In this document: in pieces, positions 1 to 5,791 of the stretch
How the letters are laid out: each line of letters opens with the position of its first letter
How positions within the stretch are numbered: position 1 is the stretch's first letter
Assembly (NCBI GenBank): GCA_009921785.1
Contig: RFXE01000121.1
Coordinates: forward strand, 1-5,791
From: Alphaproteobacteria bacterium
GTDB lineage: Bacteria; Pseudomonadota; Alphaproteobacteria; Rhizobiales; Beijerinckiaceae
DNA: 5,791 nt
Direction: 5' to 3'
Made by a program: the position numbers and the translations under genes
Notes under the pieces: generated by a model
Seen by the model: only the letters and a program-made list of their open reading frames with translations
Told to the model about the DNA's origin: nothing
Database searches by the model: none

Positions 1-1251
1 GAAGAAATTGAACGTCTCGCGAAAGACCGTGATGACGAGCTCGCGATCCTTGATCGTAACGTCTATACGCGCGTTGGTGAATTGATCACTGGCAAGAAGG
101 CGCTTTCGGGTCCGAAGGGATTCAAGAAGGACGTCAAAATTGAACGGGCAATGCTTGATGCCTATCCGCGTTCGCAATGGTGGACATTCGCGGTTGATGA
201 CGACTCCGTCATGACAGCGCTTGAAGCCATGCGTAAGCAATATGACGACGCGAAGAAGAGCCTTGAACAGCGCTTCCTCGACAAGGTCGAAAAATTGCAG
301 CGCGGTGATGAATTGCCTCCAGGCGTGATGAAGATGGTAAAGGTCTTCGTTGCCGTGAAGCGTAAGATTCAGCCGGGCGATAAGATGGCCGGCCGTCACG
401 GTAACAAGGGCGTTGTCTCGCGTATCGTGCCGATTGAAGACATGCCGTTCCTTGAAGATGGTACGCATGTTGACATCGTGCTCAATCCGTTGGGCGTGCC
501 GTCGCGCATGAATGTGGGTCAGATCCTTGAAACCCATCTCGGATGGGCTGCAGCGGGTCTTGGCAAACAGATCGGTGAGGCGGTTGATGCCTATCGTAAG
601 TCGCACAATGAAAAGCAACTTCGTGACTCATTCGCCAAAGTCTATGGCGACAATGAAGCTGTGAGCGCGCTTGATGCTGATAATCTTGCGGGCATGGGTG
701 AAAACCTCCGTCGCGGTGTGCCGATTGCAACGCCGGTGTTTGATGGCGCGAAAGAAGCGGATATCGAGCATTTGTTGGAGCAGGCCGGTCTTGATAAATC
801 GGGTCAGGTCACGCTGTATGATGGACGCACGGGTGAAGCTTTCGATCGTAAGGTCACCGTCGGCTATATCTACATGCTGAAGCTTCATCATCTTGTCGAT
901 GACAAGATCCATGCGCGTTCGATCGGTCCTTATTCGCTCGTCACGCAACAGCCACTCGGCGGCAAAGCGCAGTTCGGTGGTCAGCGTTTCGGCGAAATGG
1001 AAGTCTGGGCGCTCGAAGCCTATGGCGCAGCGTATACGTTGCAAGAAATGCTCACCGTCAAATCGGACGACGTCGCCGGCCGCACAAAGGTCTACGAGTC
1101 GATCGTTCGTGGCGACGATACATTCGAAAGCGGTATTCCGGAGAGCTTCAACGTTCTCGTCAAGGAAATGCGTTCGCTGGGCCTCAATGTTGAATTGACG
1201 GCGTCAGCGAAGCCTGCGGACGAATTGCCGCCGGCGGAAGCTGCTGAGTGA
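1..1251 (+). CDS. rpoB: DNA-directed RNA polymerase subunit beta, C-terminal part (5' end outside window)
   Basis: This is the last 416 codons of RpoB, the second-largest catalytic subunit of RNA polymerase. The reading frame is open from base 1, so no start codon is present and roughly the first two thirds of the protein, including the rifampicin pocket, lie upstream. Residues 1 to about 100 of the fragment match the region around the lineage insertion SI2. Residues from about 102 onward are the universally conserved core: [12 protein letters not shown] carries two lysines (fragment K128 and K136, corresponding to E. coli K1065 and K1073) at the active centre. Around 315-339 is [20 protein letters not shown], and near the end is [15 protein letters not shown], which anchors beta to beta'. 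The tail after the conserved end is short and rich in Ala, Pro and Glu, as in alphaproteobacteria. The gene ends in TGA followed directly by a second in-frame TGA. rpoC follows after 130 bases on the same strand, the usual co-transcribed arrangement. Identity is clear from motifs recalled from the E. coli protein. Confidence 0.98.
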   Translation, partial: EEIERLAKDRDDELAILDRNVYTRVGELITGKKALSGPKGFKKDVKIERAMLDAYPRSQWWTFAVDDDSVMTALEAMRKQYDDAKKSLEQRFLDKVEKLQRGDELPPGVMKMVKVFVAVKRKIQPGDKMAGRHGNKGVVSRIVPIEDMPFLEDGTHVDIVLNPLGVPSRMNVGQILETHLGWAAAGLGKQIGEAVDAYRKSHNEKQLRDSFAKVYGDNEAVSALDADNLAGMGENLRRGVPIATPVFDGAKEADIEHLLEQAGLDKSGQVTLYDGRTGEAFDRKVTVGYIYMLKLHHLVDDKIHARSIGPYSLVTQQPLGGKAQFGGQRFGEMEVWALEAYGAAYTLQEMLTVKSDDVAGRTKVYESIVRGDDTFESGIPESFNVLVKEMRSLGLNVELTASAKPADELPPAEAAE

Positions 1252-1260
1252 TGAAAGAAG

Positions 1261-1284
1261 GTTGGCGCGCTCAGGCGTGCCGAC
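1261..1284 (+). other. Potential RNA hairpin 1 in the rpoB-rpoC spacer
   Basis: Bases 1261-1270 (GTTGGCGCGC) pair with 1275-1284 (GCGTGCCGAC) to give a 10-bp GC-rich stem with two G-T wobbles and a TCAG loop. It begins 9 bases after the rpoB stop codon. No T-run follows, so it is not an intrinsic terminator, consistent with rpoC needing to be transcribed through it. Possible roles are protection of the upstream mRNA 3' end, an RNase processing site, or a pause structure; the sequence does not decide between them. Pairing was found by eye, not by energy calculation. Confidence 0.55.
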
Positions 1285-1314
1285 CTCTTCGCGTCGAAGG
1301 GTTCGCTCTTCGAT
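1285..1314 (+). other. Overlapping alternative hairpins (2a/2b) in the rpoB-rpoC spacer
   Basis: The segment CGAAG at 1295-1299 can pair with either of two CTTCG copies. Pairing with 1287-1291 gives a 7-bp stem, 1285-1291 with 1295-1301, around a 3-base loop. Pairing with 1308-1312 gives a longer stem, 1293-1301 with 1306-1314 (9 bp with wobbles), around a TTCG tetraloop. The two folds exclude each other; the second looks stronger because of its longer stem and tetraloop, although the closing pair is G-C rather than the C-G that stabilises UUCG best. No terminator-like T-run follows either fold. Function is unknown. Confidence 0.45.
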
Positions 1315-1332
1315 ATTGAATTAGGACTTTAG

Positions 1333-1363
1333 GGATCTTCGCCAATAGGGCGCTTTAAGATCC
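1333..1363 (+). other. Potential RNA hairpin 3 just upstream of the rpoC ribosome binding site
   Basis: GGATCTT at 1333-1339 is complementary to AAGATCC at 1357-1363 (7 Watson-Crick pairs). Directly inside it, CGCC at 1340-1343 pairs with GGCG at 1349-1352 around the loop AATAG, leaving CTTT at 1353-1356 as a one-sided bulge. The structure ends six bases before the Shine-Dalgarno at 1370-1375, so it leaves the ribosome binding site free. It may keep that site exposed or be a processing or pausing site; this role is inference. Confidence 0.5.
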
Positions 1364-1369
1364 GAATGT

Positions 1370-1375
1370 AAGGAG
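1370..1375 (+). promoter_or_regulatory. Ribosome binding site of rpoC
   Basis: AAGGAG is a near-perfect Shine-Dalgarno sequence with a 6-base spacer (ACGGCG) to the ATG at 1382. This decides the start in favour of 1382 over the in-frame ATG at 1397, which lies too far from this motif and has no comparable motif of its own. Confidence 0.9.
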
Positions 1376-1381
1376 ACGGCG

Positions 1382-4300
1382 ATGAATCAAGAGGTCATGA
1401 ATCTCTTCAACCCCGTGGTCCAGCCGCAGACCTTTGAGCATATCAAGATCGCGATCGCTTCGCCTGATCAGATCCTCTCATGGTCTTATGGTGAAATCAA
1501 AAAGCCAGAAACGATCAATTATCGTACGTTCAAACCTGAACGCGATGGCCTTTTCTGCGCGCGCATCTTTGGCCCGATCAAGGATTACGAATGCTTGTGC
1601 GGCAAATATAAGCGCATGAAGTATAAGGGCGTCATCTGCGAAAAGTGCGGCGTTGAAGTGACCTTGTCACGCGTCCGGCGTGAGCGCATGGGCCATATCG
1701 AATTGGCTGCTCCTGTTGCGCATATCTGGTTCTTGAAGTCGTTGCCGTCCCGCATCGGCCTTCTTCTCGATATGGCGCTCAAGGATCTCGAGCGCATTCT
1801 CTATTTCGAAAACTATGTCGTTATTGAGCCAGGTCTTACCCCGCTCAAAGAACGTCAATTGCTCTCGGAAGATGATTATCTTCGTGCGCAAGACGAATAT
1901 GGCGAAGACAGCTTCACCGCCATGATTGGCGCAGAAGCCATTCGTGAAATTCTTCGCGCGCTTGATTTGGAAAAGACCGCTGCGGATCTCCGTCACGAGA
2001 TCTCGGTGTCAACATCTGAATTGAAGCCGAAGAAACTCGCTAAGCGCTTGAAGATCATCGAAGCGTTCATTCAATCAGGCAATAAGCCTGAATGGATGAT
2101 CCTCACGGTTGTTCCTGTGATCCCGCCGGATCTCCGTCCGCTCGTGCCGCTTGATGGTGGTCGTTTCGCGACATCCGATTTGAACGATCTTTATCGTCGC
2201 GTGATCAATCGTAACAATCGCTTGAAGCGCCTCATCGAATTGCGCGCGCCGGATATCATCATCCGTAACGAAAAGCGCATGTTGCAAGAGTCTGTTGATG
2301 CGCTCTTCGACAATGGTCGTCGTGGTCGCGTGATCACGGGTGCGAATAAGCGTCCGTTGAAGTCACTCGCTGACATGCTGAAGGGCAAGCAAGGTCGCTT
2401 CCGTCAGAACTTGCTCGGCAAGCGCGTCGACTATTCAGGTCGTTCGGTTATCGTCGTCGGTCCGGAATTGAAACTGCATCAATGCGGTTTGCCGAAGAAG
2501 ATGGCGCTCGAACTCTTCAAGCCCTTCATCTATTCGCGTCTTGATGCGAAGGGTCTCTCGGCCACTGTGAAGCAAGCCAAGAAGCTCGTTGAAAAGGAAA
2601 AGCCCGAAGTTTGGGATATCCTTGACGAAGTCATTCGCGAACATCCCGTGATGCTGAACCGCGCACCGACGCTCCATCGCTTGGGCATTCAAGCGTTCGA
2701 GCCTGTGCTCGTTGAAGGTAAAGCCATTCAGCTTCACCCGCTCGTCTGCGCGGCGTTTAACGCCGACTTCGACGGTGACCAAATGGCTGTGCACGTTCCG
2801 CTGTCGCTCGAAGCGCAGTTGGAAGCACGCGTGCTCATGATGTCGACTAATAATATTCTGCATCCAGCAAACGGTCAGCCGATCATCGTGCCATCGCAGG
2901 ATATCGTGCTTGGACTCTATTATCTGTCATTGATGGCCGATAAGGAGCCAGGTGAGGGCATGCTCTTCGCCGATATGGGCGAAATCGAACATGCGATCGC
3001 GTCAAAGTCTGTCACCGTTCATGCGAAGATTAAATATCGCTATCAGGGCGTTGATGAGGCCGGCAAGTCTTACACAAAAATCTATGACACGACGCCTGGC
3101 CGCGCGATGCTTGGTCAGCTTCTGCCAAAGAACGGCAAGATCACGTTCGACGTCGTCAACAAAATGATGACGAAGAAAGAAATTTCGAACACGATCGACA
3201 CGGTCTATCGTCACTGCGGTCAGAAAGAGACTGTGATCTTCTGCGATCGCATCATGTCGCTCGGTTTCACCAATGCGTTCAAGGCCGGCATCTCGTTCGG
3301 CAAAGACGACATGGTCATTCCGGACACGAAGGCAAAGATCGTTGGCGAAACACGCGCGCTCGTGAAGGATTACGAGCAGCAATTCAATGATGGTCTCATC
3401 ACGCAAGGCGAAAAATACAACAAGGTCGTTGATGCGTGGGCGAAGTGCTCGGACAAACTCGCGCAAGAAATGATGGCGCGTATTTCGGCCGTGCAGAAGG
3501 ATGATGCGGGCCGCACAAAGCCTGTGAACTCGATTTATATGATGTCGCATTCCGGTGCGCGTGGGTCGCCCACGCAGATGCGTCAGCTCGCAGCGATGCG
3601 CGGTCTTATGGCCAAGCCATCAGGCGAAATCATTGAGACGCCGATCATCTCGAACTTCAAAGAAGGTCTCGACGTTCTTGAATATTTCAACTCGACCCAC
3701 GGCGCCCGTAAGGGTCTCGCGGATACCGCGTTGAAGACGGCAAACTCGGGTTACCTCACACGTCGTCTCGTTGACGTGGCGCAGGACTCGATCATCACGG
3801 TTCGTGATTGCGGCTCTGAAGGTGGCATTAAGATGCGCGCCATCATTGACGCGGGTCAGATCGTGGCGTCGTTGGCAACGCGTATTCTCGGCCGTACCGC
3901 AGCGGAAGATCTTGTCGATCAAGAGGACAAGATCATCGTTGCGAAGGGCATGATGATCGAAGAGCATCACATCGAAGCGATCAATGCGGCTGGTATTCAA
4001 GAAGTGAAGATCCGTTCGGTTCTCACCTGCGAAGCGCCGAATGGCGTTTGCGGCACATGCTATGGTCGCGATCTCGCACGCGGAACACCGGTCAATATTG
4101 GTGAAGCGGTTGGTGTTATTGCCGCTCAGTCAATCGGTGAACCAGGCACGCAGCTTACAATGCGTACCTTCCACGTCGGTGGGGCTGCCAACATTGCGGA
4201 TACGTCCTTCGTTGAAAGCAATTTTGACGGTAAGGTCGTGGTGCGTAACAGCAATGTTGCAAAGAATTCCGATGGCGATCTCATTGCCATGGGCCGCAAC

Positions 4301-5536
4301 ATCACGATTGCGATTGTGGGATCGGATGGCACTGAGCGTGCTGCTCACCGCATCCAATATGGCTCACGCCTGCGCGTTGCCGAAGGCGACACGATCAAGC
4401 GTGGTCAACGTTTGGCGGATTGGGATCCCTATACCCGTCCGATCGTCACGGAAGTGGCGGGCACGGTGCAATATGAAGATCTCGTCGAAAACGCATCGGT
4501 CATTGAAACCGCTGACGAGTCGACGGGTATCACCAAGCGCGTCGTTATCGATTATCGCACCAATATGCGTTCGGCGGATTTGCGTCCGGCTGTCGTGATC
4601 ATGGATGCGAAGGGCAAGATTTTGAAACTTCCGCGCGGCGGCGAGGCTCGTTATCTTTTGCCGGTCGATGCGATCCTTTCGGTTGATCCGGGTGCAAAGA
4701 TCAAGGCGGGTGATATTCTTGCTCGTATTCCTCTGGAAAGCGCGAAGACACGCGACATCACCGGCGGTCTGCCGCGTGTTGCCGAACTCTTCGAAGCCCG
4801 TCGTCCGAAGGAAGCTGCGATCATCGCCGAGACATCGGGCACGATTCAGTTTGGTCGCGACTACAAGAACAAGCGCCGTATCTCGCTCATCCCTGATGAT
4901 GGATCGGATCCGGTCGAGTATCTCGTTCCAAAGGGCAAGCACATCTATCTGCAAGCCGGCGACGTGGTGGAGAAGGGCGATTACATCGTCGATGGTAATC
5001 CGGCGCCGCATGACATTCTGGCGATTAAGGGCGTAGAGGAGCTTGCTGCTTACCTCGTCAACGAAATCCAAGAAGTCTATCGTTTGCAGGGCGTGTCGAT
5101 CAACGACAAGCATATTGAAGTGATTGTCCGGCAGATGTTGCAGAAGGTCGAAATCGACGAAATCGGCGATTCCGAGTTCCTGAACAATGAACAGGTCGAC
5201 AAGGTCGAAATGGACGAAGTCAATGAGCGTCTGATCGCGGATGGTAAGCGTCCAGCAAAGGGTCACCCTGTGTTGCTCGGTATCACCAAGGCGTCGCTCC
5301 AGACCCGCTCCTTCATCTCGGCGGCTTCGTTCCAGGAAACGACCCGCGTGCTCACCGAGGCTGCCGTCAACGGCAAGTCGGACGATCTCGCAGGACTCAA
5401 GGAAAACGTCATCGTCGGCCGTCTCATTCCGGCGGGTACGGGTGCGACCATGTCCCGGATTCGTCAGATCGCCACCAAGCGTGACGAGCTCATCGTGGCA
5501 CAGGAATCGATTGAAGGTCCGGCAGCGGCTGAATAA
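1382..5536 (+). CDS. rpoC: DNA-directed RNA polymerase subunit beta' (complete)
   Basis: This is the complete largest catalytic subunit of RNA polymerase, 1384 residues, slightly shorter than E. coli RpoC (1407). Features in order: the N-terminal zinc-binding site with C71, C73, C86 and C89; clamp helices that bind sigma at about 267-315; the conserved stretch [12 protein letters not shown] starting at L344; and the catalytic NADFDGDQM at 460-468, whose D462, D464 and D466 hold the active-site Mg. The bridge helix lies around 766-801 ([18 protein letters not shown] from 778). The second zinc site is C810, C883, C890 and C893. The trigger loop begins at MRTFH (927-931) and resumes at DITGGLPR from 1125; the roughly 180 residues between are the SI3 insertion usual in proteobacteria. 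The conserved C-terminal block starts at TKAS (1302) and is followed by a short Ala/Glu-rich tail. The start has a strong Shine-Dalgarno, and the stop is TAA 36 bases before a terminator. No catalytic or zinc residue that I checked is missing. It assembles with beta, alpha2 and omega in the cytoplasm to transcribe DNA. Confidence 0.99.
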   Translation: MNQEVMNLFNPVVQPQTFEHIKIAIASPDQILSWSYGEIKKPETINYRTFKPERDGLFCARIFGPIKDYECLCGKYKRMKYKGVICEKCGVEVTLSRVRRERMGHIELAAPVAHIWFLKSLPSRIGLLLDMALKDLERILYFENYVVIEPGLTPLKERQLLSEDDYLRAQDEYGEDSFTAMIGAEAIREILRALDLEKTAADLRHEISVSTSELKPKKLAKRLKIIEAFIQSGNKPEWMILTVVPVIPPDLRPLVPLDGGRFATSDLNDLYRRVINRNNRLKRLIELRAPDIIIRNEKRMLQESVDALFDNGRRGRVITGANKRPLKSLADMLKGKQGRFRQNLLGKRVDYSGRSVIVVGPELKLHQCGLPKKMALELFKPFIYSRLDAKGLSATVKQAKKLVEKEKPEVWDILDEVIREHPVMLNRAPTLHRLGIQAFEPVLVEGKAIQLHPLVCAAFNADFDGDQMAVHVPLSLEAQLEARVLMMSTNNILHPANGQPIIVPSQDIVLGLYYLSLMADKEPGEGMLFADMGEIEHAIASKSVTVHAKIKYRYQGVDEAGKSYTKIYDTTPGRAMLGQLLPKNGKITFDVVNKMMTKKEISNTIDTVYRHCGQKETVIFCDRIMSLGFTNAFKAGISFGKDDMVIPDTKAKIVGETRALVKDYEQQFNDGLITQGEKYNKVVDAWAKCSDKLAQEMMARISAVQKDDAGRTKPVNSIYMMSHSGARGSPTQMRQLAAMRGLMAKPSGEIIETPIISNFKEGLDVLEYFNSTHGARKGLADTALKTANSGYLTRRLVDVAQDSIITVRDCGSEGGIKMRAIIDAGQIVASLATRILGRTAAEDLVDQEDKIIVAKGMMIEEHHIEAINAAGIQEVKIRSVLTCEAPNGVCGTCYGRDLARGTPVNIGEAVGVIAAQSIGEPGTQLTMRTFHVGGAANIADTSFVESNFDGKVVVRNSNVAKNSDGDLIAMGRNITIAIVGSDGTERAAHRIQYGSRLRVAEGDTIKRGQRLADWDPYTRPIVTEVAGTVQYEDLVENASVIETADESTGITKRVVIDYRTNMRSADLRPAVVIMDAKGKILKLPRGGEARYLLPVDAILSVDPGAKIKAGDILARIPLESAKTRDITGGLPRVAELFEARRPKEAAIIAETSGTIQFGRDYKNKRRISLIPDDGSDPVEYLVPKGKHIYLQAGDVVEKGDYIVDGNPAPHDILAIKGVEELAAYLVNEIQEVYRLQGVSINDKHIEVIVRQMLQKVEIDEIGDSEFLNNEQVDKVEMDEVNERLIADGKRPAKGHPVLLGITKASLQTRSFISAASFQETTRVLTEAAVNGKSDDLAGLKENVIVGRLIPAGTGATMSRIRQIATKRDELIVAQESIEGPAAAE

Positions 5537-5572
5537 GACCTCTCCGAACCGGTTTTGGTTCCATAATATTCC

Positions 5573-5603
5573 AAAAGGTCGCCTCCGGGCGGCCTTTTTC
5601 TTT
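5573..5603 (+). terminator. Rho-independent terminator after rpoC
   Basis: AAAAGGTCGCC at 5573-5583 pairs with GGCGGCCTTTT at 5588-5598, an 11-bp stem with one T-G wobble and a TCCG loop. The run TTTTTCTTT at 5595-5603 overlaps and follows the stem. This is a textbook intrinsic terminator placed 36 bases beyond the rpoC stop codon, marking the end of the rpoBC transcript. A smaller 5-bp hairpin, GAACC (5546-5550) with GGTTC (5557-5561), lies between the stop codon and the terminator; its role is unclear. Confidence 0.92.
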
Positions 5604-5631
5604 GTCCCGCCGGGCCTATTTCAACAATGGA

Positions 5632-5666
5632 TGCCGGAATGGGCGCCCCAATCAAATTATCCGGCA
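5632..5666. repeat. Inverted repeat upstream of the predicted promoter
   Basis: TGCCGGA at 5632-5638 is repeated in inverted orientation as TCCGGCA at 5660-5666, with a 21-base spacer. The spacer also contains an 8-base palindrome, GGGCGCCC, at 5641-5648, which is not concentric with the outer repeat. It ends 8 bases before the putative -35 element, a position where a regulator could bind, but short GC-rich repeats also occur by chance. Confidence 0.25.
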
Positions 5667-5674
5667 AAAAGGGG

Positions 5675-5703
5675 TTGACGGGGGTAGGGGGCACGAGTAG
5701 ACA
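5675..5703 (+). promoter_or_regulatory. Probable housekeeping-sigma promoter for the downstream operon
   Basis: TTGACG at 5675-5680 matches the -35 consensus TTGACA in five of six positions. Exactly 17 bases later lies TAGACA (5698-5703), a weaker -10 match with the important TA at its start and A at position four. Transcription would begin around 5709-5711. The spacer is strikingly G-rich, with GGGGG at 5680-5684 and again at 5687-5691. The position after the rpoC terminator fits a new transcription unit starting here. In alphaproteobacteria that unit is commonly the rpsL-rpsG-fusA operon, but the gene itself is not in the window. Confidence 0.6.
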
Positions 5704-5791
5704 CACCGGACTTCGACGGACGTCGATGGCTTTTGTTGTGTTTGGTGCGCCTAGCGTCAAACCGGGATCCATCGAGACACCGTCGCCTCTC
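5704..5791 (+). other. Putative structured 5' leader of the next transcription unit (runs off the window)
   Basis: This stretch has no recognisable gene but can fold into nested helices. CGACGG (5714-5719) pairs with CCGTCG (5780-5785). Inside it, TCGATGG (5723-5729) pairs with CCATCGA (5769-5775). Inside that, GTTTGGTGC (5740-5748) pairs with GCGTCAAAC (5754-5762) with two G-T wobbles around the loop GCCTA. The outer two helices are separated by a small 3-by-4 internal loop. A local alternative, TCGAC (5713-5717) with GTCGA (5722-5726), would compete with both outer helices. The fold would begin a few bases after the predicted transcript start, so it could be a regulatory or stabilising leader, but it rests on eye-found pairing in one sequence. 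An open frame from ATG at 5726 also spans it. Confidence 0.35.

Noticed and set aside
82..84. TTG as a possible start of a short beta-like protein
   Set aside because: The frame is open from base 1 and residues before it continue the RpoB SI2-type region, so it is an internal leucine codon.
1316..1361. TTGAAT in the spacer as a -35 element of a separate rpoC promoter
   Set aside because: No acceptable -10 sequence occurs 16-18 bases downstream (the hexamer at 17 bases is TCGCCA).
1397..1399. Alternative rpoC start at the second ATG
   Set aside because: The AAGGAG motif is correctly spaced for 1382, and 1397 has no Shine-Dalgarno of its own.
3002..3550. 182-residue open frame on the minus strand
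   Set aside because: It is antisense to rpoC, with Arg/Asp/His-rich composition typical of shadow frames and no motif or plausible start region of its own.
4041..4598. 185-residue open frame on the plus strand in another frame of rpoC
   Set aside because: It overlaps the trigger loop and SI3 of rpoC in a different frame, is rich in Arg and Ser, and shows no family resemblance.
4175..4735. Long stretch within the rpoC trigger loop as a possible novel domain
   Set aside because: Its position and sequence match the SI3 insertion known in proteobacterial beta' subunits, for example E. coli, so it is expected.
4364..5266. 300-residue open frame on the minus strand inside rpoC
   Set aside because: It lies entirely within the SI3 and C-terminal coding part of rpoC, has no recognisable protein motif, and its sequence is explained as the antisense of a strongly conserved gene with regular codon choice.
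5241..5678. 145-residue plus-strand frame extending past the rpoC stop
   Set aside because: It is an Arg/Ser-rich out-of-frame reading of conserved rpoC sequence that then reads through the intrinsic terminator.
5464..5772. 102-residue minus-strand frame crossing the rpoC end, the terminator and the promoter region
   Set aside because: It overlaps the rpoC 3' end and passes through the terminator and promoter. The composition is low in information and no motif is recognisable.

Overview
The window is a core housekeeping locus: the 3' part of rpoB (RNA polymerase beta subunit, open at the left edge), a 130-base spacer, the complete rpoC gene (beta' subunit, 1384 residues), a strong intrinsic terminator, and about 190 bases of non-coding DNA with a likely promoter for the next transcription unit. 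All supported genes are on the + strand. I see no mobile element, CRISPR array, tRNA, rRNA or defence-type gene.

The organism is most likely an alphaproteobacterium, probably of the Hyphomicrobiales (Rhizobiales). Evidence for this is the wording of the beta and beta' sequences, the proteobacterial lineage insertions in both subunits (the SI2-type region of beta at the left edge and the SI3-type insertion in the beta' trigger loop), the Ala/Glu-rich C-terminal tails, and moderate GC with alphaproteobacterial codon choice. The order level is inference; I cannot name a genus from the sequence alone.

Layout: 1-1251 is rpoB, ending in two in-frame TGA codons. Positions 1252-1381 form the rpoB-rpoC spacer, which holds three potential RNA hairpins, two alternative pairings of one segment, and a 22-codon ORF whose ATG overlaps the rpoB stop. 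A good Shine-Dalgarno at 1370-1375 sets the rpoC start. Positions 1382-5536 are rpoC. Positions 5573-5603 are the terminator. Positions 5675-5703 look like a sigma-70-type promoter with a G-rich spacer. Positions 5704-5791 can fold into a long, interrupted hairpin that would start within a few bases of the predicted transcript 5' end. In alphaproteobacteria rpoC is commonly followed by the str operon (rpsL-rpsG-fusA), so this promoter and leader probably serve rpsL, but that gene lies outside the window.

The two gene products form the catalytic core of RNA polymerase. Beta' supplies the Mg-binding aspartates, bridge helix and trigger loop; the beta fragment supplies the conserved active-centre lysines. 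Every key residue I could locate is intact. The coding regions are ordinary. The less explained sequence is in the two intergenic regions, where the observations are modest structural hypotheses and not a demonstrated new system.
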